DNA of 64,000 nucleotides, taken from an uncultured Lachnospiraceae bacterium (lineage in GTDB: Bacteria > Bacillota > Clostridia > Eubacteriales > Anaerofustaceae). Shown here piece after piece: positions 7,770-16,152 of this stretch; positions within the stretch are counted from its first letter, which is position 1, and each line of letters starts with the position of its first letter. A model generated the notes under the pieces. That model ran no database searches and was not told the DNA's origin. It saw only the letters and a program-made list of their open reading frames with translations. Location of the stretch: positions 1-64,000 of the forward strand of contig CALWKX010000022.1 in assembly GCA_944381375.1 (NCBI GenBank), in the 5' to 3' direction. The position numbers were made by a program, and so were the translations under genes.

Positions 7770-9098
7770 TCAAGTATGATAAGGGCGACTTTTCCCGTGA
7801 GATTTATCCAGCTTTTCTTTCAGTTTTTTGGTATGAGCGTCGTTCAAAACAAGATCTTTATCATCTGTTTTGTTGTATGGATATTCTTTTTCCGTTGTTT
7901 CCAAAGCAATTAACTCTTCTTTATTCTTAAACGCTACTTTCAAGAACAAAGGAGCCAAAATAGTTGTAGCTACAACCACTATAACAACAGGGCCGAAAAA
8001 AGCTGAACCCATCAGACCAAGAGCCGCGCCTTTGTCGGCGATAATGAGAGCAACTTCGCCTCTCGAAATCATTCCTGCGCCGATCTGAAAACACTCATCA
8101 TTTTTGAAGCCGCATATTTTGGCGCCTAATCCGCAGCCTACAATTTTGGTTATTATTGCAACCACAACCAAAATCAATGAAAACCATACTACGGGAGCGG
8201 ACATAGTCGGAAGAGAAACTTTAAGACCTATGCTCACGAAAAATATGGGACTTAACAGTATGAATGAAAGCGTATTGAAGCGAGAAGCTATAAATTTAGT
8301 ACGTTCCGTACCGCTTATTATCAATCCTGCAATATATGCCCCCGTGATATCGGCCACACCAAAATAATACTCGGCGGAAAATGCCATAAACAAACAAAAT
8401 ACAAATGCGGCAATCACGAATCTACGCTTATCTCTGTTATACATGCTGATCCATTTTTCAAACAGCTTGTAAAATATTACCCCTACTATTAAAGCAAAAA
8501 CAAAATATAATAGTATCTTAATCAACACAAGCCATACGCTCACACTGCTGTCTGCCATGCTCGTTATAACTGTGAGCCCTATAACACCTAGAACATCGTC
8601 TATTATTGCCGCACCCAATATTGCATTACCTGCTCTTGTATGCAGTTTGCCAAGCTCTCTTAAAGTCTCAACAGTTATACTTACTGAAGTAGCCGTTAAT
8701 ATAATGCCGATAAACACATTCTGAAGCATCATCGGCGCAGTGGCGTCGGAAGCAATAAGATGCTCCTGATTAAATATATACGCCACTATAAAACCGCCCA
8801 GCAACGGCACTACAACGCCTACTAATGCTATAATGAAGGATGCCTTTCCTGCTTTCTTCAATTCGACAATATCCGTCTCCAGTCCTGCGCAAAACATAAG
8901 CACTATAACTCCGAGCTTAGAAAGCTTATCTATAAACTCTGTTTCTCCAATCCAGCCAAGCACAGCGGGACCAAGAATAAGCCCTGCAAGCAAAGCTCCG
9001 ACTACCTGCGGCAAATGAAAACGCTTAGTAATAATGCTAAGCAATTTTGTACACAACAGTATCAACATCAAATCTACTAAAAAACGATACGACTCCAT
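7770..9098 (-). CDS. Cation:proton antiporter, CPA2 family (Kef/NapA-like)
   Basis: A 442-residue protein with about twelve membrane segments. Features include LPQVVGALLAGLILGPAVLG at the start, AAIIDDVLGVIGL with the paired acidic residues typical of electrogenic CPA2 antiporters, and SRGEVALIIADKGA near the end. The C-terminal tail of about 50 residues is charged and too short for a TrkA-N domain, unlike KefB/C. It probably exchanges Na+ or K+ for H+. It is a single gene with its own promoter. Confidence 0.88.
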   Translation of the reverse strand: MESYRFLVDLMLILLCTKLLSIITKRFHLPQVVGALLAGLILGPAVLGWIGETEFIDKLSKLGVIVLMFCAGLETDIVELKKAGKASFIIALVGVVVPLLGGFIVAYIFNQEHLIASDATAPMMLQNVFIGIILTATSVSITVETLRELGKLHTRAGNAILGAAIIDDVLGVIGLTVITSMADSSVSVWLVLIKILLYFVFALIVGVIFYKLFEKWISMYNRDKRRFVIAAFVFCLFMAFSAEYYFGVADITGAYIAGLIISGTERTKFIASRFNTLSFILLSPIFFVSIGLKVSLPTMSAPVVWFSLILVVVAIITKIVGCGLGAKICGFKNDECFQIGAGMISRGEVALIIADKGAALGLMGSAFFGPVVIVVVATTILAPLFLKVAFKNKEELIALETTEKEYPYNKTDDKDLVLNDAHTKKLKEKLDKSHGKSRPYHT

Positions 9099-9214
9099 TA
9101 AACCAAACCTCCAAAATTATAAATGAAAGGGCGTAAATTCTGTCTTTGAGATATTTTTAAATGCAGTTTATCGTAACAAAAAACATTCTGAAACGCAGAC
9201 ACGTCCCTGTTTTT

Positions 9215-9270
9215 AATGACTGCAGTCATTGAAAACGCCTATATAATATCACTCAGGAAAATTATTTCAA
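9215..9270 (-). promoter_or_regulatory. Promoter and 16-bp palindrome upstream of the antiporter gene
   Basis: On the minus strand TTGAAA (9265-9270) and TATTAT (9243-9248) are 16 nt apart. Downstream is the perfect palindrome AATGACTGCAGTCATT (9215-9230), placed where a repressor could block elongation or initiation. The binding protein is unknown. Confidence 0.5.
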
Positions 9271-9603
9271 GCATATTTTTTATTGATTTATTTTTTAATT
9301 TTTTATCTTATTTTTATTTAAATAACAAATAAAATAATATTAAAATCTTTATATTTATTAAAAAATAGGCTTAATCGCCTGCACCGTTTCGTAAGTGCTG
9401 AAATACAGAAAAGTATAATTAAATATTACATAATTATAAATTTTTATTTGGATGTTATAAAAATACTTGCGCAAAAGTTAAGGGGAAAGATTGAGGTTTA
9501 GCAAATCTGCTGACAATCAAACAATGGTAGTTATAATAAAAAAATACAGCGAATCTGCATGCAGATCCAGACTGCAAAGATGTAAATTTTGAACATAAAA
9601 AAA
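9271..9603. other. AT-rich intergenic stretch with no visible gene
   Basis: Very AT-rich DNA between the antiporter promoter and tRNA-Lys. I find no reading frame with a ribosome binding site and no convincing hairpin. Confidence 0.6.
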
Positions 9604-9679
9604 TGGTGATCCTTCAGGGGCTCGAACCCTGGACACCCTGATTAAGAGTCAGGTGCTCTACCAACTGAGCTAAAGGACC
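9604..9679 (-). tRNA. tRNA-Lys (anticodon CTT)
   Basis: The minus strand folds as a full tRNA: acceptor GGTCCTT with AAGGATC (one G-U pair), D-arm AGCTCAGTTGGTAGAGC, anticodon loop with CTT, T-arm with GGTTCGAGCCC, and an encoded CCA end at 9604-9606. Confidence 0.96.
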
Positions 9680-9697
9680 AACCTAATATGCTTAGAT

Positions 9698-9726
9698 ATA
9701 ATACTATAAAACAGCCCCAAAAGCAA
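9698..9726 (-). promoter_or_regulatory. Promoter of tRNA-Lys
   Basis: On the minus strand TTGCTT (9721-9726) and TATTAT (9698-9703) are 17 nt apart, ending 18 nt before the mature tRNA 5' end. Confidence 0.6.
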
Positions 9727-9884
9727 GTATTTTTTACTCTGCAGATTTATTTTTTCAAATGACTAATGCTTAATATTACACTTGTAATAAATTAATTATA
9801 AATTAGATGTGAAAAAAAAGGTTGACTAAACAAAGCTTTTCTTTATTATTATATATACCATGAATATAAGGAGATAAGCGGATT

Positions 9885-10811
9885 ATGACGCCTGTACTCG
9901 AACTTAAGAACGTATCCAAAACTTTCGGAAAGAAAACGGTCGTTGATAACGTTTCCTTTTCTGTAAATTCCGGAGAAATTTTTGGATTTTTAGGACCAAA
10001 CGGCGCCGGCAAGACAACTACTATCAAAATGATAGTCGGCCTTTTGTCCATTGATAAAGGTGAAATAATAATAGACGGAACGAGTCTAAAAAAAGATTTT
10101 GAAAAGGCCCTTCGCAATGTGGGAGGAATAATAGAAAATCCGGAATTATATTCGTATATGACAGGCAGACAAAATCTTAAAATATTCGGAAGAATGCATG
10201 GGTCAATTCCCAAAGAACGCTATGATGAAATAATACAAAAAGTCAAACTATCAAACAGAATAGACGAAAAAGTAAAAAAATATTCATTAGGTATGAGGCA
10301 ACGTCTCGGAGTCGCGCAAGCTCTGCTTCACAATCCTAAGCTGCTGGTTTTGGACGAACCGACCAATGGTTTGGATCCTGCGGGAATAAGAGACCTTAGA
10401 AATACATTGAAAGAATACGCTGAAAAAGATGGGCTGGCGGTATTGGTTTCGAGTCATCTGCTTTCTGAAATGGAGCTGATGTGCGATAGATTCGGCATAA
10501 TCGACAAAGGAGCTCTCACAGATGTTAAGACCCTTAAGGACATAAGACTAGGCAAAGAAAATGAAATCAGAAACTATGAATTTGACGTGGATCAGCTCGA
10601 GAAAGCTTTTGGTGTATTTGAAAAATATTTAACTCCCGGAAATCCTAAAATAGTTGACGGGAGGCTAAGCGCACGTCTTTCAAAAGAAGCCGCTGCCAAA
10701 CTAAATGCAAAACTTGTTAAAACTGATATAAAAGTTTATTCCATAAATCAGGCCTCTCATACGCTTGAAGACGAATATATAGCCGCTACTAAATCAGAGC
10801 AGATACATTAA
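9885..10811 (+). CDS. ABC transporter ATP-binding protein (BcrA/DrrA-type)
   Basis: A 308-residue ATPase. It has a Walker A motif GPNGAGKTTT (about 41-50), an ABC signature YSLGMRQR (about 134-141) and Walker B LLVLDEPTNGLDPAG (about 154-168). The 80-residue C-terminal extension is like that of export ATPases for peptides such as bacitracin. A TTGACT box lies at 9822-9827, and AAGGAG precedes the start. The permease begins 18 nt after the stop, so the two form one exporter of unknown cargo. Confidence 0.9.
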   Translation: MTPVLELKNVSKTFGKKTVVDNVSFSVNSGEIFGFLGPNGAGKTTTIKMIVGLLSIDKGEIIIDGTSLKKDFEKALRNVGGIIENPELYSYMTGRQNLKIFGRMHGSIPKERYDEIIQKVKLSNRIDEKVKKYSLGMRQRLGVAQALLHNPKLLVLDEPTNGLDPAGIRDLRNTLKEYAEKDGLAVLVSSHLLSEMELMCDRFGIIDKGALTDVKTLKDIRLGKENEIRNYEFDVDQLEKAFGVFEKYLTPGNPKIVDGRLSARLSKEAAAKLNAKLVKTDIKVYSINQASHTLEDEYIAATKSEQIH

Positions 10812-10829
10812 AAGGAGAATTTCCATAAA

Positions 10830-12536
10830 ATGAAGATATTTGCTTTAACAGGAAATGAATTCACGAAAATTTTCAGTAAAAAATCAACTTACGTGATAAT
10901 AATTATAGCCTTAGCTTCATGTTTTTTACTTCCGTTCATGAATTACAAGTCCGCGAACATAAGCCATGACTCGTATTATACACAAAATCTGAATTCAGAG
11001 ATTGAGTGGACACAAAATACGCTGAACGTCTACAGCGATATAAACACAAGGCTTGATAACATAATGGATTACTGTTATCAAACAGCTTCTTTACAAATAT
11101 TGAATTTAAAACTTAATGCAGGAATTACCAGTTATGACGACTGGAGAGAAACAGAATCTTATAATCTCATCAATAAATATATAGAATCCTACTATATAAG
11201 TTATATCATCAACGACAACAAAGAATATATAGAAGCTTTGGAAAAAAGCGGTTCGTTGTCTGAATATGTAAATCAGGAAGCGCTCAGCGAATATTTGAGC
11301 GACGGATCTTTGACAAAACTCAGGCAACGTTACGATGCACTGCAAAGTGAAATTACGGCCATATCTAATGCCATATTGAACAACGATCCCGCTTATTTCA
11401 ACCAATACTATTTGACACAGATGAATAATGATATAGCACAGATCAACAACAGCATAGCGGAAACCAACAAGCTTATGGCTCAGACATCGAATGAAGAAGA
11501 AAAACAAATTTACAGCGAAAATATAACTGAATTAAATTCTCAGCTACAGCTTCTGAATGAGCTTTTGGTATGGAAACAATACAGAGCGGATAACAATATA
11601 TCCAGAGACGCCTATGACTGGCGAAATATTTGCGTAAACAGCATTGAATCGGCTATAAATTTCCAATACCAATTGCCTTATACTAAAGAACAATTTGACG
11701 AGTACAGCCAGTATGATTACGCGCTCAAAGATATGACATATGAAGATTATTTAATATATTTTGATAATCAAAAAGCGGAGCAACGCGATATAATTACGCT
11801 TTATACCTATCATCTGGATAACAATATACCTCCTGCACAATATGCTTCGAGCACCAGAATGCAGCTTCAAAGCATTTACTATGTCATAACGCTTACGGCT
11901 TTGGTAGGCATAATAATTGCAGCGCCTATAGTATCTTCTGAATATAACAAAGGCACAATAAGACTTTTGCTGATAAGACCTGTAAAGCGTTATAAGATAT
12001 TATTATCAAAAATTTTAGCTGTGCTAATATTATTGATAATACTTTTTGCATTATTTACTGTGATATATATATTATCAAACATTGCGCTTTTCGGATATGA
12101 AGATTACAGCTATCCGATGCTAAGCATTTCAGAAGGCAATATTGTTTCCAAATCTATTTTAGAGACAATTCTGCCCGTACTTTTAAAAAGTGCTATCTCT
12201 GTTTTCTTTATTGCAAGTATGGTGATAATGTTCTCCACAGTTACGAAAAGTACAGTATTAGCTGTTGCTATGCCATTTATGTTTCTTGCTTTTTCAGGAC
12301 TGATGGGATCTATATTGATATATTTGCAGTATTATACCATAGCTGAATACACGATCTTTGCATATATGAATTTGTATGACATCATAAATCAGACAGGTAC
12401 TATTGGCAATATGATATTAAACAATCCAAGCTTGAATTTGAATGTCAACATAGGGTTCGCACTGCATCTGGGATATGGACTGCTTATGCTTATATTAAGT
12501 TTTATAGTCTTTTCTAAAAGAGATATAAAAAATTAA
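10830..12536 (+). CDS. ABC-2 type transporter permease with large extracytoplasmic domain
   Basis: A 568-residue protein with a good AAAGGAG site. One membrane segment at about residues 19-37 is followed by about 310 polar residues rich in Asn, Gln, Tyr and Glu, with coiled-coil-like stretches (around 170-250). A block of five further membrane segments (about 350-560) follows. The motif SSEYNKGTIRLLLIRPVKRYKILLSK is typical of ABC-2 permeases. The topology places the long domain outside the cell, as in some bacteriocin-immunity or lipid exporters. The substrate is unknown. Confidence 0.82.
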   Translation: MKIFALTGNEFTKIFSKKSTYVIIIIALASCFLLPFMNYKSANISHDSYYTQNLNSEIEWTQNTLNVYSDINTRLDNIMDYCYQTASLQILNLKLNAGITSYDDWRETESYNLINKYIESYYISYIINDNKEYIEALEKSGSLSEYVNQEALSEYLSDGSLTKLRQRYDALQSEITAISNAILNNDPAYFNQYYLTQMNNDIAQINNSIAETNKLMAQTSNEEEKQIYSENITELNSQLQLLNELLVWKQYRADNNISRDAYDWRNICVNSIESAINFQYQLPYTKEQFDEYSQYDYALKDMTYEDYLIYFDNQKAEQRDIITLYTYHLDNNIPPAQYASSTRMQLQSIYYVITLTALVGIIIAAPIVSSEYNKGTIRLLLIRPVKRYKILLSKILAVLILLIILFALFTVIYILSNIALFGYEDYSYPMLSISEGNIVSKSILETILPVLLKSAISVFFIASMVIMFSTVTKSTVLAVAMPFMFLAFSGLMGSILIYLQYYTIAEYTIFAYMNLYDIINQTGTIGNMILNNPSLNLNVNIGFALHLGYGLLMLILSFIVFSKRDIKN

Positions 12537-12548
12537 GAATCAAAAAAC

Positions 12549-12578
12549 AAAAGCGAAGGAAGAAAATCCTTCGCTTTT
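12549..12578 (+). terminator. Intrinsic terminator of the ABC transporter operon
   Basis: A perfect 12-bp stem AAAAGCGAAGGA/TCCTTCGCTTTT has a 6-nt loop, 12 nt after the permease stop. Confidence 0.85.
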
Positions 12579-12626
12579 ATGATGTAAAGGCTTTTGAATT
12601 TTTTCTTAATTTCGTATTATACGAAC

Positions 12627-12655
12627 AAAAGACATATCGTTTTGATATGTCTTTT
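12627..12655 (-). terminator. Bidirectional terminator below the small membrane protein gene
   Basis: A 12-bp stem AAAAGACATATC/GATATGTCTTTT has a 5-nt loop and T-runs in both directions. It serves the minus-strand gene ending at 12682. Confidence 0.8.
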
Positions 12656-12681
12656 GTCTTTCAACCGGATGAAGCGCTGAT

Positions 12682-12870
12682 TTAACCCTTCATTTCAGCC
12701 GCTTTATCAGTTATTTTATTTTTAATCTCATTAACTTTTTTGCCTGCGTTTTTAGCGGCTTTTTTTACTTCATTGGCCATTTTGGGATTTTGCTTCATTG
12801 CGATATATCCCGCAGCGCCAACCAGCGCGCAGCTTGCGAGCGTTGCAACCCATTTTACATTATTATCCAT
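12682..12870 (-). CDS. Small membrane-anchored protein (YtxH-like), function unknown
   Basis: A 62-residue protein with one hydrophobic N-terminal segment (WVATLASCALVGAAGYIA) and an Ala/Lys-rich amphipathic C-terminal helix (VKKAAKNAGKKVNEIKNKI). This layout resembles YtxH-type general-stress proteins, but the match is compositional only. A good AAAGGAG site precedes the ATG, and a terminator follows, so it is probably a real single-gene unit. Confidence 0.7.
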   Translation of the reverse strand: MDNNVKWVATLASCALVGAAGYIAMKQNPKMANEVKKAAKNAGKKVNEIKNKITDKAAEMKG

Positions 12871-12960
12871 TTTATTTCTCCTTTAATATTAAAGTCGAAA
12901 CTATCTTGCCCTGAAATGTTTCCAATAATTCATAAAACATAGAAAAATCATAAGACTAAG

Positions 12961-12969
12961 TGCTACAAT
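12961..12969 (+). promoter_or_regulatory. Extended -10 element directly before nth (probable leaderless start)
   Basis: TGCTACAAT is an extended -10 box whose expected start point, about 7 nt downstream, falls on the A of the nth ATG at 12976. No ribosome binding site is present. Confidence 0.5.
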
Positions 12970-12975
12970 ATCACT

Positions 12976-13614
12976 ATGGACAAAATAAAAGCTGAAAAAA
13001 TTGTAGAAAAACTTAAAGAAAGTTATGGCGAATATCGCTGCGGATTGAATTATACAACTGCATTTGAACTTTTGATTGCGACTATATTATCCGCGCAATG
13101 TACTGATAAAAGGGTAAATATCGTCACAAAAGAATTATTCGCAAAAGCAAACACACCTGAAGCTATAATAAATATGGGATATGACGCACTGCTTGAAATC
13201 ATAAAGCCGTGTGGGCTTGCTACTTCAAAAGCTTCCAACATTATAAAAACAAGCAGGATACTCAAAGAAGAATTTAATTCTCAAGTACCCTGTGAGATGG
13301 ACGCTCTGATTTCTCTTCCTGGGGTCGGAAGAAAAACAGCTAATGTTGTACTTTCCAACGCATTCGGAGTCGCCGCCATTGCTGTTGACACACACGTTTT
13401 CAGAGTTTCAAACAGAATAGGCCTTGCTTCAAGCGATAACGTTTTGAAAACAGAACGCATGCTTATGGATATTATTCAAAAGGATAAATGGTCTGACGCA
13501 CATCACTGGCTTATATGGCACGGAAGGAATGTATGTTCGGCGCGGAAACCGAAATGCGGAATGTGCATATTAAATGAATTATGCGAATGGCCTGAAAAAA
13601 TTAATTTTAATTAA
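12976..13614 (+). CDS. nth: Endonuclease III (DNA glycosylase/AP lyase)
   Basis: A 212-residue base-excision repair enzyme that removes oxidised pyrimidines. The helix-hairpin-helix LPGVGRKTA carries the catalytic lysine K120, and D138 lies in VDTHVFR; both match the E. coli numbering. The C-terminal 4Fe-4S cluster cysteines are C187, C194, C197 and C203 (spacing 6-2-5). The start lacks a Shine-Dalgarno sequence, and an extended -10 box ends 6 nt before it. Cloverleaf element B begins 11 nt after the stop. Confidence 0.96.
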   Translation: MDKIKAEKIVEKLKESYGEYRCGLNYTTAFELLIATILSAQCTDKRVNIVTKELFAKANTPEAIINMGYDALLEIIKPCGLATSKASNIIKTSRILKEEFNSQVPCEMDALISLPGVGRKTANVVLSNAFGVAAIAVDTHVFRVSNRIGLASSDNVLKTERMLMDIIQKDKWSDAHHWLIWHGRNVCSARKPKCGMCILNELCEWPEKINFN

Positions 13615-13624
13615 TGACGGACAT

Positions 13625-13739
13625 TTTCAAACGAGCGCAGGGCGGCGGGCGCTGCGCTGAAAGACTTTATTTCAGCGCAGCGGCTAAGCCGCAGGGCGCT
13701 AACGCGCCCCAGCGCCCGCCGCCCTGCGCTCGTTTGAAA
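13625..13739. repeat. Cloverleaf intergenic element B
   Basis: A perfect 30-bp outer stem (13625-13654 with 13710-13739) is the longest of the family. It encloses three hairpins: 11 bp at 13652-13680, which shares 3 nt with the outer arm; GCGGC-taa-GCCGC at 13680-13692; and GGGCGC-taac-GCGCCC at 13694-13709. It lies between the convergent nth and frdA genes. No T-tract follows the outer stem on either strand. Confidence 0.85.
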
Positions 13740-13773
13740 CTCGGGTAACAAATCGTCTGTTGTTTTTAAAAAT

Positions 13774-13802
13774 AAAAAGCGCGCTTTTAAGCGCGCTTTT
13801 TT
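13774..13802. terminator. Bidirectional terminator after frdA
   Basis: An 11-bp stem AAAAAGCGCGC/GCGCGCTTTTT has a 6-nt loop and lies 6 nt beyond the frdA stop. It ends the hdr-flx-frd operon. Confidence 0.85.
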
Positions 13803-13807
13803 AATAC

Positions 13808-15436
13808 TTACTGATCAATAGGAAGCTTTTGAATCTTATCATTGCCATGAGTGTATGTCGGGAAAATCATCGGAGATGCAACTCCAGTACCAACTCCGGC
13901 TTTTTCTACTTCTTGCTGATACTTATCAACAAAATCAAGTGTGAATTTCTTTATCTTAACGCTCTTGGCCTTCTCACCAGCAATACGTCCAGCTATACGT
14001 CCGAATACAATTATGTCAAGCATTGAATTGCCCATGAGCCTGTTGCTTCCGTGAATACCGCCGGCAGCTTCGCCCGCAACATACAGATTTTCAATCGTAG
14101 ACATGCAGTCCTTATCAATTTCAATACCGCCGTTTTGATAATGAAGCGTCGGATAAATAAGAATAGGAACTTTTCTCATGTCTATGCCGAATTTGTCATA
14201 CATTCTGAACATTGCAGGTATTTTCTGAAGTATAGCGCCTTCGCCATGAATTTCTTCGATAAGAGGAGTATCAAGCCATACGCCGTATCCGTTCGGTGTC
14301 GGAATACCTTTGTTTCTGGCTGTACATTCTCTTATAATCGAGCTGGAAGCTATATCTCTTGTCTCCAAAGGATTCATGAATGCTTCGCCGTCAATATTAA
14401 GTATTTGAGCTCCTACTGAACGAACTTTCTCCGTAACAAGCGCTCCTACTATCTGAGGCGGGAAAGCAACTCCTGTCGGATGGTACTGAAGCGTATCCGG
14501 ATACATAAGTTTGGCTCCTGCACGATACGCCATAACTACGCCGTCTGCTGTAGCTCCGTAGTGGTTGGACGTCGGGAATCCTTGATAATGAAGTCTTCCA
14601 GCGCCTCCGGTCGTGATTATAACGGTCTTAGCTTTAGCTATAAGTATTTCGCCTGTTTCGTTGTTCTGAAGAACAGCTCCTACAGCTTTTCCGTCCGTAT
14701 CAAGTATAAGCTCAATAGCGGATACAAAATCGACTATTTCTATACCGCGGTTGATAACTTCATCCCTTAAGACTCTCATTATCTCAGCGCCTGTATAGTC
14801 TCTGCAAGCATGCATTCTCTTTCTTGTCGTACCGCCGCCATGCGTTGTAATCATGGTTCCGTCAGGCTGTTTGTCAAACATGACTCCAAGATCGTTAAGC
14901 CATTTAATTGCCTCAGGCGCCTGAAGCACCATCTGTGAAAGCAACTCGGGCTTATTGGAAAAATGTCCGCCGCCAAAAGCGTCCACATAGTGTCTGGCAG
15001 GAGAGTCATTAGCCTTATCAGCCGCCTGAATTCCTCCCTGCGCCATCATCGTATTAGCGTCGCCCATACGAAGTTTAGTAATGATTATTGGCTTTGCTCC
15101 AACATTCAAGGCTTCTATAGCTGCGGAAGCTCCAGCTCCGCCTCCGCCGATTATCAAAACATCACATTCATAATCTATTTTATCAAGATTAATATTCTTT
15201 TTGTAAACGCGGCTTGTTCCGTTGAGAAGTCTTGCGAGCTCAACAGGAGCTTTCCCTCCCGCGTTTGCGCCTACCTTTAATTCCACAAAACCGCTTTTTC
15301 GGTAATCGGGATGGAATTCGGCAAGCAGCTGCTCCTTTTCCTCAGGCGAGAAGAGAGGAATATCCATTCCTTTTCTCTTAGGACGGGTAGCTTCTACTTT
15401 TTTAATGGAATCTAACATTACCTGTGTCAGCTGCAT
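13808..15436 (-). CDS. Soluble fumarate reductase-like flavoprotein subunit (TfrA/FrdA type)
   Basis: A 542-residue flavoprotein. The Rossmann motif GGGGAG (97-102) is preceded by a 90-residue extension not usual in SdhA/FrdA. Fumarate-site residues are kept: H319 (QYHPTG), R339 (TEKVRS), H432 (TLHYQNGG) and R466 (SNRLMGN). The histidine that binds FAD covalently in SdhA is N128 (ANTMMAQGG), so FAD should be noncovalent, and the usual RGEG after the catalytic Arg reads RSVG. The C-terminal region is short, as in thiol:fumarate reductase TfrA. No membrane anchor gene is present. As the last gene of the hdr-flx operon it probably reduces fumarate or a similar unsaturated acid. Confidence 0.85.
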   Translation of the reverse strand: MQLTQVMLDSIKKVEATRPKRKGMDIPLFSPEEKEQLLAEFHPDYRKSGFVELKVGANAGGKAPVELARLLNGTSRVYKKNINLDKIDYECDVLIIGGGGAGASAAIEALNVGAKPIIITKLRMGDANTMMAQGGIQAADKANDSPARHYVDAFGGGHFSNKPELLSQMVLQAPEAIKWLNDLGVMFDKQPDGTMITTHGGGTTRKRMHACRDYTGAEIMRVLRDEVINRGIEIVDFVSAIELILDTDGKAVGAVLQNNETGEILIAKAKTVIITTGGAGRLHYQGFPTSNHYGATADGVVMAYRAGAKLMYPDTLQYHPTGVAFPPQIVGALVTEKVRSVGAQILNIDGEAFMNPLETRDIASSSIIRECTARNKGIPTPNGYGVWLDTPLIEEIHGEGAILQKIPAMFRMYDKFGIDMRKVPILIYPTLHYQNGGIEIDKDCMSTIENLYVAGEAAGGIHGSNRLMGNSMLDIIVFGRIAGRIAGEKAKSVKIKKFTLDFVDKYQQEVEKAGVGTGVASPMIFPTYTHGNDKIQKLPIDQ

Positions 15437-15447
15437 ATTAATTCTCC

Positions 15448-16128
15448 TTACTTCTCTTTATCTTTATTGTTCGTGTTGTAAATCGACTTGATTTCATCAA
15501 GAGGCTTAGCCATTATCTCCTTTACGTCCGCCTCGCATTTACCGCTTTTGATTTCCGCAAGACGATCATCAAGATGCTGAGTATTCGGAGCAAGATATTT
15601 TCCGTAAAGTCTGCGAGCCAAAAGTGAAACCATAGGATGAGTAATCTGCGCCGGGCAGCGGGCCGAACAAAGTCCGCAAGCCACACAGTCAAACGATTCC
15701 TGAGCGCATTTTGCATATTCGCCGCGCTGCGCATATGCTATATACTGCATTACATTCAGACTTTGAGGACAAGCTTTGGTGCAGGCATTGCATCCAACGC
15801 AGTTATAAATCTCAGGATAAAGCTGCATCATTATTTCTTCAGTAGGCTTGATCTGATTGATGTCGTATATTTTTTTCTGCGTCGGGAAAAACGGCAGTTT
15901 AGCAACATACATATTTTCCACAACCTGTGTTTGGCAGGCAAGGCAGAACTTAATTTCCGTATCTCCCTTTATCCTGTATATCGTTGCGCAAGCGCCGCAG
16001 AAACCAGCTCTACAGCCGCAACCGCGCACATGCTTGTATCCGGCATATTCCATAGCGTCCATCAGAGTCAGGTTAGACGGTACGGAATACGGTTTGCCCA
16101 TTAAATAAACGGTGATCATTTCTTCCAT
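15448..16128 (-). CDS. Fumarate reductase-like iron-sulfur subunit
   Basis: A 226-residue soluble electron-transfer protein. The N-terminal plant-type 2Fe-2S domain has C37, C39, C44, C47, C62 and C65. The C-terminal domain has two CxxCxxCxxxCP sets (C110-C120 and C148-C158), each enough for a 4Fe-4S cluster, where SdhB and FrdB carry one 3Fe-4S and a quinone site. It resembles the first part of TfrB but lacks that protein's C-terminal HdrB-like CCG domain; a separate hdrB heads this operon. It probably relays electrons from the Hdr-Flx complex to the flavoprotein encoded next. Confidence 0.87.
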   Translation of the reverse strand: MEEMITVYLMGKPYSVPSNLTLMDAMEYAGYKHVRGCGCRAGFCGACATIYRIKGDTEIKFCLACQTQVVENMYVAKLPFFPTQKKIYDINQIKPTEEIMMQLYPEIYNCVGCNACTKACPQSLNVMQYIAYAQRGEYAKCAQESFDCVACGLCSARCPAQITHPMVSLLARRLYGKYLAPNTQHLDDRLAEIKSGKCEADVKEIMAKPLDEIKSIYNTNNKDKEK

Positions 16129-16152
16129 ATCTTTTTATATTCCTCCAGCTCC

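Noticed and set aside
13625-13739. Cloverleaf elements as tRNA or tmRNA genes
   Set aside because: They have no tRNA consensus (no GGTTCGA T-loop, no CCA end), the outer stems are 12-30 bp rather than 7, and arms differ in length between copies.
14480-14770. Plus-strand reading frames inside frdA and in the hdr-flx region
   Set aside because: They have no ribosome binding sites and low-complexity translations, and they lie opposite well-conserved genes. They are shadows of codon usage.
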